64,000 nucleotides of DNA from Ipomoea triloba (Eukaryota; Streptophyta; Magnoliopsida; Solanales; Convolvulaceae): contig NC_044916.1 in assembly GCF_003576645.1 (NCBI RefSeq), positions 7,261,002 to 7,325,001 on the forward strand, in the 5' to 3' direction. Within the stretch, counting starts at the first letter, position 1. Every line of letters starts with the position of its first letter. This document shows positions 12,375 to 23,969 of the stretch, in pieces. The position numbers and the translations under genes were made by a program. The notes beneath the pieces are model-generated. The model saw only the letters and a program-made list of their open reading frames with translations, did not search any database and was not told where the DNA came from.

Positions 12375-14759
12375 TCAATTCAGCTTGTTTTTTGAAGATC
12401 TCTGCAGCGGCTTTGCAATCGGTCTTGCTGGTGTACCTCGCATAACCCTCTTTACGTCATACTTCACAGACAGGAATGCACAGACCAAAGCTATCAACAT
12501 CGTTGGATAGACAAACACCGCTCTTGTAGGATCAGGGTTAGCTTGTTTGTTAAGTATCCCTTCCTTGACAAGACCCCAAATAATTAGTAGTGTTCCAAAC
12601 ATGCTCATCCTCCCAGCTTTAATGAGGCCAATGAGAGCTCCAGCCACAGAGAAATAGCTCCCAGCAAGAACCTATTTGATAACAAGGCATCAGCTCGTGT
12701 ACAAGCAGTCAAAAACATAATATAGAAATTCATATTAATCAATAATCATTCCACCTAGAAAATAGAACAAGCTGCATATGGAACAATTTAGTACCAAATG
12801 AATGCAACACAGTAAAATAAGACAGCAATTTACATTTGCATTGTTTGTGTATGAACAGAAGGTAAGAAGTTTGGGAAGAGAAAATTAGAAAAGGAGATAA
12901 GAAGTTTAGAGGAAAACCTCCAAGCGCTGTAGGTCAGTTGCTGCAGAAGCTTCCTTTATATTAGTTAGGTTGTAAATGTTTAGCAGATTTTCCCAGCTAG
13001 GAACAGTCATATTCTTGATTAAGCTATTTGTGGTTGCCCCGGGGTACAGGAGGGCCTTGACAACTGGAACAGGAAATATATCACTGGCAATCAACTGGGA
13101 AGATGTGACTTGCATTGGAGTCGTGCACATACCAGATCTACATGGAACCCTAAAGAAATAGAATGTCAAAAGGGATTAGTGAAAAATAAATAGAAAACCC
13201 AATTGCTCCATCTTCTTTACTCCACACATTAGCACTATATCAGATGTGATAGTCATTAAAATAATATCAGAAGATTTACTAGCAATCATTCAATAATATT
13301 ATAACCATTGCATAAAAGACATTATGGATCAGCAGCTTCATCATTATAGTGAGAGAAACTCAAATTCAAAGTCAAAAAGTTACCAATAGCAAATGCATTA
13401 GAGATAATCCTTAAAACTTTAACTAATAGTTCCAAGATAAGTACAGCCTATAACTATGTATTTCCACATCTCAGGCTTATGCTGAAAAGGAAAGTTTCTT
13501 ACTATTTACTTAGTATTAAATAAATAAATGGATATGAGATTATTAAAGCAAATACAAATAGAAGGAGCATATCAATAGCATAACTGAATGATTATTCAAA
13601 TTTAGCTCACAGATATTTAATTGGTTACTATTATAGCCCATTCTCTTCGATAGACCACCGCCAAACTCATTCTATACAGTTGAAACCAAAATTGCCACAC
13701 AATTCTCTTGATTATTGTCTGAAGACAAATTCAGCTCATGTAAGATTAAGCTAAGTGTATAACACACTGATATAAACATTATGATTAAATTCCAATGTAT
13801 GAAAATTCCAACAAGCCCTTTTCATTAAATTTATGGCTGCTAATTGGGGAACAGGTGCTGCATTTATTTTCGACAGGAAGATTTTTACATGGAGGCCAAG
13901 GAAAAACTGTTTCAAAGCAGTTTTAGAGTCAATTATTGGTTTTCTTTTTCTTTTCTTTTCTCTTTTTTAAATCTAGTGGATTTTATCAACACTTCCATAA
14001 CTCAAATCAAGCTCCGAAGTGGCCAAGTAGACAAATCTGATCTATAATCATCCTTCTTAATTTCACTGGCAGTCTTATCTATATTATGTTCTTCAAATAT
14101 GTAACTCTTTGGCACAATTTAATATACAAGACTGTAATAGAGTATGCCCGTTCAAATGCAATGTTCTTTTCTTTTGTATGCTATCTCATGAATATCCTAG
14201 GACAAACTAAAATCTTAAACCATCCATTCATTTCCAAAACAACATAATCTACACAAGCTCTGTCCATAACCAGAAACTAATAAAGCTCCTTAGCATCAAT
14301 ACTACCAACCGAGATTTATTAGATTTTAAATAAACTAAAAAGTCACTTTTACCAAAAAAAAAAAACAAAAAAAAAAAAACAAACAAAAAAAAAAACAAGC
14401 ACAACAAATAGGAAATACTAATAGAAAGCTGGCAATTCACTCTAAATTTTTGGCACAGATCACAAAACTAACTCCTATAATACTAGAAAACAGCCTGTAA
14501 AACACTGCTAAAACGGTTCCTACTTAAATTCTGTGTGCAGTGCATTTTCATTTTCTAGTAAACATTGAGGCAAAGTCAAAACAATACTGAATCACTTGTC
14601 CGATAGCGAAATCGAAGCATATATAGGTGCGCGCGCGTACCTGAAAAGAGGAATCTGAAAGATGATGAGGACGAAAAAGATGCGAGATGCGTAGACAGAG
14701 AGTTGGTTCCATCGGCTTTTTGATGAAGACGGTGGCGCGGTTGAGCTCACAGTCGCCAT
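12375..14759 (-). CDS. plant-conserved small membrane protein of unknown function
   Basis: Three exons on the minus strand, 14759-14641, 13149-12918 and 12671-12375, have GT-AG borders and sum to 648 bases (215 residues). A hydrophobic segment lies at about residues 24-40 (SRIFFVLIIFQIPLF). A presumably luminal or extracellular middle part has CRSGMCTTP and Asn-glycosylation-like sites. Two further hydrophobic segments lie near the C-terminus (MSMFGTLLIIWGLV and VFVYPTMLIALVCAFLSV), followed by a basic tail. I recognise this as the kind of protein annotated as an uncharacterised plant transmembrane protein but cannot assign a role. The start MATVSS was preferred over an in-frame upstream Met at 14870 because the extra residues look like untranslated leader. 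It is divergently oriented to the OCP3-like gene, about 720 bases away. Confidence 0.85.
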
Positions 14760-15016
14760 CGGGAATTGCAGCAGGGAACGTCGACGGTGAGAGAAAGTCG
14801 TGGAGTGGGCGGCAGGGTGCCGGAAGGGAGCTGGTTTTCGCTGTCCGTTGTCGTATACTCGTATAATCAATTGCTCAAATAGCTACAGTATCTCCGTCGT
14901 GACTTGTAACTATAATAAATTTCTCTCTTTCTTTATTGAAAAAAAAAAAACTATTAGTGAAACAATAATTAAAAACAAGTTAATTCAAGCAGTTTGATTT
15001 TTAAAATTAGTCCAGA

Positions 15017-15303
15017 CCTTAATTTGGACAATTTAAGTCTCTTTACTTTCAAATTATTTTCATTGCTCTTTTTGTTAAATTTTAGTTAAGTTAAGGTCAA
15101 ATGAAGGGGTAAAATTACACGTTCACCTATTTAGTGTATTATTATTCGTAAATAAGACAAGATAAATACGAATAATAATACACTAATTAGGTGAACCAGC
15201 AATTTTACCCCTTCATTTGACCTTAATTTAATCAAAATTTAACGAAAAGACCAACATTAAAAATAATTTGAAAGTCAAGGACTTAAATTGTCCAAATTAA
15301 AAA
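15017..15303. repeat. foldback element between two divergent genes
   Basis: Two arms of about 130 bases, 15017-15150 and 15170-15303, are inverted copies with scattered mismatches and small indels (left TTAATTTGGACAATTTAAGT, right end the reverse). The loop is about 20 bases. Both the membrane-protein and the OCP3-like promoters must lie around it. Confidence 0.85.
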
Positions 15304-15477
15304 GTGGAAAGTAATTTTGAAAAATCAACACGGAAGAACATGGCTGGAATTAACCTATTATTTCACCCAAAAAAAAAAAAAAAAACACATGAGAGTGAAC
15401 ACAATAATATCAGAAATTGCACAAATCCTCTTTAAAACCCCTTCAGCGATTTCTCTATCTGAAAGACAGTAGAAATA

Positions 15478-18400
15478 ATGGCTATGGCAGCTTCAACATC
15501 TCTGCGCATTTCCATCACACTCCAGTGCACCCGTAATAACGCCTTCTTTGTGGACCGGCACTTTAGCCGAACCAACCTCCCTTTCACACGCAACCGTTCT
15601 TCTTCCTCCCTTCTCACCTTCGCTCGCCGGCGAAGCAAGCCCCACCGCCCTGCTACCACTTCCTCCAACAAAAAGAAACAAAAGGTATCGCCAAAAGAAC
15701 TCTTCGAATGTCTATTTTCTTTTGCTTTCCATTTAATTGGATGAAAAAAGTTTAATCGTATGGATATCTAGAGAATGCATATTCTAATTCTTGAGTTCTC
15801 GTGAGATAAAATGCCATTTTAGTACCTGCTGTTTGATGCTTTATCTTTATTGAATAATAAAATATAAAGTATTATTTACTATGTAAAATTTAGGGATTGG
15901 GATAGTTTTCATAGCATGGCACTCCAGTTTATAAGCAAATTGGAATATCTTTAAAAATTATGTAAGTTTTGTGTGATGTAGTTTGATTAAGATTATGTGA
16001 AAGCAGTATTGAATTCGCATTGGTGAGTTTCATTGGCAGGAACTTGTTCATCTTAGAACATGATTTGTAGAAATTGATTATGGGAAGAAGAAACGAGTTC
16101 AGTAGTATTTTGTTAATAAGGTTAAATTGATGACTTTGTATTTGTATGTATGTTTTGTTTCTTTGCATTGAGTGAAAGACTATGGCCTCCCTAATCTTTA
16201 AGCCATGGGGACATCTTTGTATTTATATTATCATATCAGCACAGTTGCTGAATACTATAAATTGTGAACTTTGTTTTTGATCTTTGTTTTATGTGGTGAA
16301 TTTTTTCTCAGAGGGACGATGAGGAAGATGAAGATTTAGATGAAGATGCTTTTGAGGCGCTGTTTCGTCAACTTGAAGAAGATCTGAAAAATGACAATAT
16401 CTCTTTGGATGATGATGATGACCTTGAAATAACAGAGGAGGACCTTGCAAATCTTGAGCGTGAACTCGAAGAGGCTCTGAAGGATGATGAGCTATCAGGA
16501 GACCTTGAATCAATTGTAGATGGGGAAATTAAAAATGTAGCTGAAGAGGAGGAGGAGGAGGAAGAAGAAGAAGAAGAAGAAGAAGAAGAAGAGGGTGAGG
16601 TAGCTGCAGCTATAAAAGGAGATGAAGATGAAGATGAAGATGAAGATGAAAAGCCAGTAAGATTGAGAAATTGGCAACTTAAGAGACTGGCTTATGCACT
16701 AAAAGATGGTCGACGTAAGACAAGTGTAAGTTTCTATTCTATTTCTTCTTCAATTTAAAAATTTCAGTTGCATAGGGATTAGTCCATGGCAGACTTTTGC
16801 ATTCAAAATTCTATAAAAATCAAGGCCATCTGTATCATGGTTGGTTCTTCTATGACATAGTTTTGTACAATAGTTATTTTCTGGAATGTGTCCTGAAAAA
16901 TCTCACTCACCATGGATATGATGCGCAATAACTATGAATCAAGTTGATAGAGGAGAAAAATAAAATGATTAAGAACCATCTGTTTGGTCTAGGCTTGGGA
17001 GTGTAGCTGATTTGCTGATTCACAGCCAAAATAGGTAGTGGGAAAATCTTTTAAATTGTAATATTTATGTTCTTCATAAAAGTACTGTGAAAACCTACCA
17101 CATTGTTGCCTTAAACTAAACCCTTTGCCTATATTGAAGAAAACAAGAAAGATTGTACTAATATCTGATTTTCTGTCTGGGTTTTCATAATGTAAAATAA
17201 AGCAAACCCTTTGAGAGTATGTACTAGAAAGTGAAGATAATTATAAATTGAGAGCATCAAATAGAAGTATAAAGTTAAGTATCCATCAAGACTGAGATAC
17301 CTGAGGAGAGATCCTGCTGAGCTCAGCTAGAGGCTTATCACAGTTTCTTATATGACCATTTGCCCCCGTGTTCATCTTAATGTCTAAGAAACCATATAAA
17401 TTGAAATATACTTCATGTTTGTGCCTGCAGTTCTGTGCCTCATTAGAATACTAGTTTGCTCAGACTATATGAGCATCCATCATTGCATTTTGTAACTATT
17501 GCTTTATGTTTACAATTGGTGAAGTTGTTTTGTGATTTGATAGTAAATCTCAATTTGTGAGATGGCATTGCTTCTTTTAAACTTATTTTTCTCAACCATT
17601 GAAATGTGTGATTCTCAAAATATTCATCTCAGTTAATAATTAATCCAGAAATGTGATTCTCTACGGTTTAACACTTTACATGCAGATAAAAAATCTTGCA
17701 GCTGATGTCTGTCTTGACAGAGCTGTTGTTCTTGAACTACTCCGTGATCCTCCTCCGCATCTTTTATTGCTGAGTGCTGCTTTACCTGATAAACCTATTT
17801 CAACAATCTCAGAGCCTCCGAGTATCCCATTGGAAACTGTTCCTCTGGAGAAAGCCACTGAAAATGCAGAAACAAAGACTACGGTGGAAATGCCAGTTCA
17901 TGTTAGGCAACGCAACTGGGCTGCTAAAAAGAGAATTAAGAAAAAGCAACTTGAAACCCTTGAACTAGTTTACCGAAGATCTCAGAGACCAACTGTGAGT
18001 AATATTATATCTAAACCTGTGTTCTTATTCTTATGGATTAATTGAGTAGTATTTCTTTTAAATGGGTGCTCCAATATAAGCTGGACCATTAGCAATTTGC
18101 AAGGTGTGATACCCAGATTCATAGGAATCATTATTTGGTGGAGTGGCGTTGATCAATTTCTTTGGACTGAGGAAGAGATTGTGTCTTGCAGGCCTAAATG
18201 GCTAAATATTGCAATTATACAATTAAGATTGACTCAACCCTAATCACAACTTACAACATAAAAATCAGTTACCTTCATTTACATGTCATTGCCCCTCTAA
18301 GCTATTGTTTCAGTTCTTTCTGTTTGTTTATTTCGACTCGATTTGAAGTAAACGGCCCGACTATGAATTCTATTCATCAGTCTGTTAGTATTATAATTTT

Positions 18401-18590
18401 TACCATTTTATTGCCATTTAAACAAATGCAGAATGCCATGATTAGCAGCATTGTGCATGTCACCAATCTTCCCCACAAAAGAGTGGTGAAGTGGTTCGAA
18501 GACAGGCGTTCTGAAGACGGTGTTCCTGATAATCACATTCCAAAGCTTCCATACCGGCGATCTGCTGCTCCTGAGACTTCCCCTAGTTGA
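15478..18590 (+). CDS. OCP3: OCP3-type homeodomain protein, chloroplast-targeted
   Basis: Four exons, 15478-15684, 16312-16725, 17686-17994 and 18432-18590, all in phase 0, give 362 residues, close to the Arabidopsis protein. Residues 1 to about 55 are Ser/Arg-rich and acid-poor, as in a chloroplast transit peptide. Residues 70-190 are very acidic, with a pure Glu run from a (GAA/GAG)n tract at 16546-16592 and Asp-Glu repeats at 16620-16650. A motif RLRNWQLKRLAYALKDGRRKTS follows, then a C-terminal homeodomain-like region at about 282-345 with VKWFEDRR as recognition helix. In Arabidopsis OCP3 represses the cationic peroxidase Ep5C and modulates defence and drought responses; that role is by homology. 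The Glu run is likely to vary in length. Confidence 0.93.
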
Positions 18591-18599
18591 TACAAGGTC

Positions 18600-19140
18600 A
18601 TTCAAACTTCTTGTATGTACCTTTAACACAATTTTGTTTAATGTAAATGTGACTTTCCAAAGCAATTTATAACAATTGTCAGCATTAAACAATTTCTATT
18701 GATTGATGCTTTCAGCCTTTCAGTTCAGTAGCAAAGGATCCCATAAAGTACAGCATATCTTTTGGTTTAGGCTAATATTTGGCAAATCTAGCTGAAAATG
18801 TAGCTGAAAGTTGAAAAGTTATAAGCTCGAAGTTGAAAACTGTAAAGCTGTTAGGCTAGCTGATTATGCTTAAAAGTGTTTAGTAAAATTAAATTTTTGA
18901 TAAATTGATAAATGTAAAAAAGACTAAAAAGGACATTTACATAAAATTAAACAGTTTTAAATTTAAATAAGTTTGTTTACATATTAAAATTCAACATTAG
19001 CTGGAGAGGAGACTGGCGGCGAACGGCAATGCGAGTGGAAACGGCGGCAGCGTTAGCTGGAGTGGAGACTTCGGCGACGTGCGGCGTTGGCTGGAGTGGT
19101 TTATTTGCAATGAATCGATCGATTGTAAGGCAATTTACAA
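18600..19140. mobile_element. truncated Tourist-like MITE, family of 46934
   Basis: From 18770, after TTA, the sequence GGCTAATATTTGGCAAATCTAGC matches the left end of the complete element at 46934-47585. It shares the internal text of AGCTGAAA and TATGCTTAAAAGTGTTT repeats. The match fades by about 18995, so the right end is missing. A GC-richer stretch with repeated 'gctggagtgg' motifs follows at 19000-19130. Confidence 0.7.
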
Positions 19141-19693
19141 TGTGCGCCCGAAGTGAGTAGTTCGGACGCAGATTGTTCAGTAGTAAACTTTTAATCTTTT
19201 AATTATAAAAATGCCATTGTGTCACTTTACGTGTTTGGTGTTTCAGTATCGGACACAAATTGTCTTACATTTATGGTCATGGTCATTTTTATACTAGTGT
19301 CTAAAGTTTAAGTGTGTGGTTTTTCTTCTTAAGGTGCGTCTTTGTATCACTTAAGTGCGCAATGTTAAGACTCATGGTGTGCTATTTAACACTTAATGTG
19401 CGTGTTTCTATCACTTTTTTTTTTTTTTGAATACTACTAACTCTATTAGAATGAGTCCACTAAGGCTCGAACCCATCACCTCCCGTATAAAGGAAAGGGT
19501 TTGATGCCACTGGACTACAAGGCTATTTTTAGCTTGTGTTTCTTCCTTCTAGACACATGTTTTTTTTTTAATTTTTTTATTATAATTCTTTTTAATTTTC
19601 ATTGATTTGAGTTGTTGATCAAGATTTGATCAACAACTCAGATCTAACCACATGACCGCACCTGAGACCTCTTCCACGCTTGAACCCGTCCCT
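19140..19693 (-). repeat. (TA)n-anchored repeat, copy A
   Basis: 'Aagtgcgcaatg' and 'aaggtgcgtctt' motifs at 19200-19410 are the internal arrays of this family. The end at about 19650-19693 (ACCGCACCTGAGACC...CCCGTCCC) runs straight into TATATATA, as in copies B to D. A SINE-like insertion interrupts it. A small perfect inverted repeat, GAGTTGTTGATCAA, lies at 19611-19641. Confidence 0.6.
19412..19528 (-). mobile_element. tRNA-derived SINE-like element
   Basis: On the minus strand it reads TAGTCCAGTGGCATCAAACC (A-box-like), then about 30 bases later GATGGGTTCGAGCC (B-box match), and ends in an A-tail (T-run at 19415-19431). This is the pol III promoter layout of plant SINEs. The family is not assigned. 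Confidence 0.65.
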
Positions 19694-19698
19694 ATATA

Positions 19699-19734
<36 letters not shown>

Positions 19735-19776
19735 TGTATGTATGTATGTATGTATGCATGCATGCATGCATGCATG
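19694..19776. repeat. TATG/CATG tetranucleotide array
   Basis: TATATATA passes into about 13 units of TGTA and then 5 units of TGCA, giving the look of a microsatellite whose unit has changed. It sits at the (TA)n edge of the repeat copy A. Confidence 0.9.
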
Positions 19777-20018
19777 TATGTATTGGACCATATGAGAATA
19801 AATCTTTAGGAGAAAATTAAGAACTAATTTCAGTCTTATATATGCAAAAATTGAACGAACCATATTAAATTTTTTAAAAAACGTGGTGCCATTTTTTAAA
19901 CAAATGGGGTGTCACTTATTTAAGTATGATTGTATTTTTTTTTTTGGGTTTTTTCCCAAGGTGTCCCTTCCGCCGACAGTTAGAAGACTAATCATCCGTC
20001 CCAACGGTCAGCACACTA

Positions 20019-20283
20019 ACAGTGTGTTTGGTTCGTGGAATAGGTCAAAAATTCCCTAGAATAGACCTATTCAACTGTTTGATTCGTCATTCTATTCCTA
20101 GGAATAACATTCCCGGGAATGAGTTATTCCCTTTGTAAGGGGAATAACCATTCCTATGGGATCTCAGCTCCTAGTATTAGCTATTCCCAAGTATTTGGGA
20201 ATAGCTTTTATACTATAATACCGAAAATACCCTTTTGTATTATATTATAATTCTTATATACATACATACATATATACATATAC

Positions 20284-20344
<61 letters not shown>

Positions 20345-20632
20345 GTAAGTAATAATAATAATAATACATTTTTATTAATCTAAAAGTTATGAGTTGATTT
20401 TCAAAAAAATAATAATAATACATTTTTTAGATAGGGGTATTTATGTCTTTTAAACACATTCCATTTCTATTCCTTAAATTAGCCAAACGTTGAAATTACA
20501 TTCTAAAGTCTATTCCTTCGGCAAACCAAATAATAAAATACAATTCCTATTCTATTACTTCCGTATTCCATTACCTATGAAATATTATTCCTATTCCATT
20601 AAAATTAATTCCGTGAACCAAACATGTTGTAG
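20019..20632. mobile_element. MITE-like element with GTTTGGTTCGTGGAAT ends
   Basis: The left end (ACAGTGTGTTTGGTTCGTGGAATAG) and the right end, reversed (ACAACATGTTTGGTTCACGGAATT), match as terminal inverted repeats. The interior repeats 'ttccyattcc' and carries a (TA)n run at 20285-20342. No coding capacity is present. The exact borders are uncertain by a few bases. Confidence 0.7.
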
Positions 20633-20879
20633 TGGTAGGGGATTGGGCAAATGGTTTGCTCCATTCACATGGGTGGGGATCAAACCACTTATTTAATTAT
20701 GATTGTATATTTAGAAACACTTGATAGTGCATCCGCAAATAATGAAAGTGCATTTAGAAACTCCTTAATAATATTTTTTTTGACTAAATATAGAAAAAAA
20801 CAAATTTTCCTTTAAAAGAAAAAGGAAAAAAAATATTTTTTTCCATCTGTGCCAAAAATTCAATACAATGTATTGAATA

Positions 20880-21934
20880 GAGCAAATTGCCATTTTGGTC
20901 CACTGACTATAAGGGTCCTTTTAATTGCAGTCCACGACTTTCAAAAAGTGTTAATTGCATCACCTGACTATTCAATTTTTATCAATTTTGGCCACCTGCC
21001 AAATTACCGGCCAAATCTTACCGGAAAATAGTGAAGCCTAAAATAATGAGGATATTTTCGTCATTTAACCTCTCTTTTCTTTCTTCCCCGACGAATCTTC
21101 ATATTTTCCGGCGATTTAGCTTTTTTACTGAACATGGGCTGTTGAATTTGCTCATTTACGGCCGGCATTTGGATCAGAAGAAGTTGTTGGTGGTGGAGGA
21201 CGTGCCTAGGTGATCTTCATCTTTAAAACTCTTCCTCTCCTGCCAGATCAGTATCAAGAACTCCAATAACCAGGTCCGACGAAATCTGATTCCTTCAGCA
21301 GCCCAGCACTGTCCGTCCTCGTCAACCCAAGAAACTCCGGCGACCTGGTTGTCTCCAAATGCCTAACTTGCTTCGAAGTCCGGAATAATCGCAAGAATCC
21401 CTGGCAAAGACTCCATCTTTTGAGCTTCCAACGCATATATCTTGGCAGAAAACCCATGAAAAACATGGTTGTATGTTTGTATCATTTGATTGGTCGCTTT
21501 CCCGTCGTCATCGGAAAGAGTCTTGAGTGAAGACTCGTACCAGTGCATGGGTTTAAAACAGTGCTAATTAAACATGATTTATGGAGTAAAAAAATGAATG
21601 GTATGGCAATTTATGATGATTTGCCAGTCAATTCATGGAGTATTTAATTAATGAGGGATACTCCATAAATTGCCATTGTGCATCGAAGGTTTAGCATCCC
21701 GCCGGAAAATATGAAGATTAGTCGGAGAAGAAAGGAAAGAGACGTTAAATGACGGAAATACCCTTATTATTTTAGCTTTTACTATTTTCCGGTAAGATTT
21801 GGCCTGTAATTTGGCCGGAGTAACCAAAATTGATAAAAATTGAATAGTCAAGGTATGCAATTAACACTTTTGAAAGTCGTGGACTGCAATCAAAAAGATC
21901 CCTATAGTCAATGGACCAAAATGACAATCTGCCC
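20880..21934. mobile_element. Pack-MULE carrying a subtilase gene fragment
   Basis: The element is 1,055 bases and is flanked by a perfect 9-base direct repeat TATTGAATA (20871-20879 and 21935-21943), the Mutator-superfamily size. Its ends are inverted repeats of about 230 bases. The left starts GAGCAAATTGCCATTTTGGTCC, the right reversed GGGCAGATTGTCATTTTGGTCC, and both contain TTACCGGAAAATAGT and TCATATTTTCCGGCG-like text. No transposase is seen. The interior holds host gene sequence (separate entry), so it fits the Pack-MULE definition. Confidence 0.9.
21244..21548 (-). pseudogene. captured fragment of a subtilisin-like protease (SBT1 type)
   Basis: On the minus strand the fragment begins HWYESSLKTLSDDDG and runs through TYNHVFHGFSAKI and MESLPGILAIIPD, the I9 propeptide of plant subtilases. 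After a frame change near 21360 it continues as VRHLETTRSPEFLGL, the propeptide-catalytic junction. After a further shift near 21265 it reads DLVIGVLDT, the catalytic Asp motif, and then the similarity stops. The signal peptide, the His and Ser catalytic regions and the rest are absent. With two frame breaks it cannot make protease. It lies wholly inside the Pack-MULE, antisense to the downstream gene at 22126. Confidence 0.87.
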
Positions 21935-22125
21935 TATTGAATATTATATTCAACTTTTGTGCCTAAAGAAATCTTCGCAGTAACTGATGTAATCACACAT
22001 TTGTATCACTACAAATCAGTATGGTATCAATTACTACCTTAAAAATCTCTAAATATAATATTTTAAAATTAAATTAATTATCCTGAGAAAACTGTTCTTT
22101 TGATCTATATATAGAATTTAAAGAG

Positions 22126-22845
22126 ATGAGCAGTGGCTTCTCGAAAATGACAGCGGCTTACGATCCTCTACTGCGGCGGCGCCACCTCTTTGCGGCGTTG
22201 CTGCTGCTATCATGCTCGGAGACGGCACTGTCTGCTCGGCAGTGCGCCGACTGCGGCTCTTCTCCGGTGCCTTACCCGCTCAGCACGGGCCCGGATTGCG
22301 GCGACCCCTCGTACAAGGTTCGCTGCAACAACGGCGCGCTAATGTTCGATACGCTCAACAACACATATCCGATCACCTCTATTACCCCGGAGACGCAGCG
22401 CCTGACGATCTCGCCGTCGCCGCTAATTCCCGACACCTGCGTGACGGCGGACATCTCAACGGGCGGCATTTATCTCGACTCCTCGTCGCCGTTCAACATC
22501 ACTAGTAGCAATACCATTCTGTACATTAACTGTACGGAAGATCTGCTGGAGTCGCCCCTCAACTGCACCGCCTCCAGCCTCTGCCATGCCTACATCGATG
22601 CTAGCGGTCTGGGCGCGTGCTCCCACGCTCCGATCTGCTGCAGTTTCAAAGCCGGCGGGTCGTCCACGGCCCACAAGCTGCGCGTGAGGAGCAAGGGTTG
22701 TAGCGCGTACCGGAGCTTTGTAAACCTGGATGAGTCTTTGCCGGTAAGGCGGTGGCCACAACCCGCACTGGAATTTCAGTGGGTGTCGCCGCCGAAGCCT
22801 CTGTGTGGGTCCCAATCAGATGATTGTAGTGCTAGCCCTGCTTAA
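22126..22845 (+). CDS. WAK-like extracellular domain protein without kinase (truncated WAKL15/20 type)
   Basis: One uninterrupted 239-residue frame. Residues about 15-37 form a signal peptide (LFAALLLLSCSETALSA). Next comes a GUB_WAK_bind domain with CADCGSSPVPYPLS, CGDPSYKVRC, FNITSSNTILYINCT and GLGACSHAPICCSF, then the LRVRSKGCSAYRSFVNLDESLPV and FQWVSPPKPLCG blocks found in the first exon of WAKL15/WAKL20-like receptor kinases. In those proteins an EGF-like/Cys segment, a membrane helix and a Ser/Thr kinase follow. Here a TAA stop comes after QSDDCSASPA and no kinase exon is visible before the copia element at 23805. It is much more GC-rich than its surroundings. It could be a secreted decoy-like protein binding pectin or other cell-wall ligands, or a truncated pseudogene. 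Expression is unknown. Confidence 0.75.
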   Translation: MSSGFSKMTAAYDPLLRRRHLFAALLLLSCSETALSARQCADCGSSPVPYPLSTGPDCGDPSYKVRCNNGALMFDTLNNTYPITSITPETQRLTISPSPLIPDTCVTADISTGGIYLDSSSPFNITSSNTILYINCTEDLLESPLNCTASSLCHAYIDASGLGACSHAPICCSFKAGGSSTAHKLRVRSKGCSAYRSFVNLDESLPVRRWPQPALEFQWVSPPKPLCGSQSDDCSASPA

Positions 22846-22859
22846 GAGTTTTGTCATGG

Positions 22860-23330
22860 CCTATTATTAAGTTTCATTTCATGCACAATAGTTTTATTAT
22901 AATACCAATAAAGTATTATTATTATTCAACTACAATTTTATTTAATAATATACATTTAATATATCAGACCTACTATTTAGTTTATTTTATACCAACTATA
23001 GTTTACCACTAAAGTATCATTCTAATTCAATTAGGGTTTCAACTAAGTCAGGTAAAAGTGGATTCAGATTTTTCTAAGTGCGATGTTTAATTTGATAAAT
23101 TGTACACACAAAATAGATAATGGGTGAATGAGAAATTAATTCTCAATGTATCCATTTTATACTTCGTATGTATCCATATCACCTACTTCTTTAATTTCCT
23201 AATTGCTCTCTTGGTTGTTGAAGTAGTTGCAACTGCTTGATAGAGTTGGGTTGTTGTATTATATATTGAATTGTACTATTGTTCTAATGAATCTTCTTGT
23301 TGCGTCATACCAAAACATAGGATTGATCTG
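22860..23330. other. intergenic, dispersed repeat
   Basis: AT-rich sequence with 'agtttcatttcatgcaca...gttttattataatacc' motifs that recur at about 34970-35300. No gene is seen. Confidence 0.4.
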
Positions 23331-23499
23331 AAGACAATTATATTGTTGGCACATGCATAACATAGGATTGAAGACAATTCTACAATCTGTTGCAAAATCA
23401 AGAAACACATGATGAGTATAATAGCACCCACGTACACACAAACGTGTCCTAAGTAGTAGTTAGTAGCAAGACATGATCCAAACTGTTACTAAGCTCAAG

Positions 23500-23582
23500 T
23501 TATTAGAAGCATGCACTGCACGTTAATAAGATTGAAAATTTCATAAATTAAGGACTAAGATAATAAATCATGAAACATGCAT
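23500..23582. repeat. direct repeat, left copy, beside the copia element
   Basis: About 80 bases (AGAAGCATGCACTGCACGTTAATAAG... to ...AAATCATGAAACATGCAT) recur almost unchanged at 28659-28737, on the other side of the copia element. Confidence 0.9.
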
Positions 23583-23804
23583 CCTTAGTAGTGGAGTTAT
23601 TTCGCGGTTTTTGTAAGTTTAATTAGAAAAGAGAAAATGGGATGGGAGGAAAAAAATATAAAACAAATATGATTTTTAAAAAAAAAAACAAAAAAAAAAC
23701 AGAAGCCACGCGACAAGCTGGTATTGGAGACATTTCTGCGATAACCAATTCATTTGTAGGAGATTTATTTTCCCTCTCTCTCCTCCCAGGTGTCATTTTT
23801 TCCT

Positions 23805-23939
23805 TATTAGGACTCTCTGAGTTTGAGTCACGTTAGGACTAGCTATCCTACTCTACCTGAGACTCCCCTAGTATATATATCTCCTATTCCTCATCATTGT
23901 AATTGTTCAATTGAATCAATACAATATTCAGTTCTCATC
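23805..23939 (+). repeat. 5' LTR of the copia element
   Basis: 135 bases with a TAGTATATATATC TATA-like stretch near its middle (about 23871), matching the 3' LTR. Confidence 0.93.
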
Positions 23940-23969
23940 TGGTATCAGCTAGCCTAGGTTTATTTTCCA

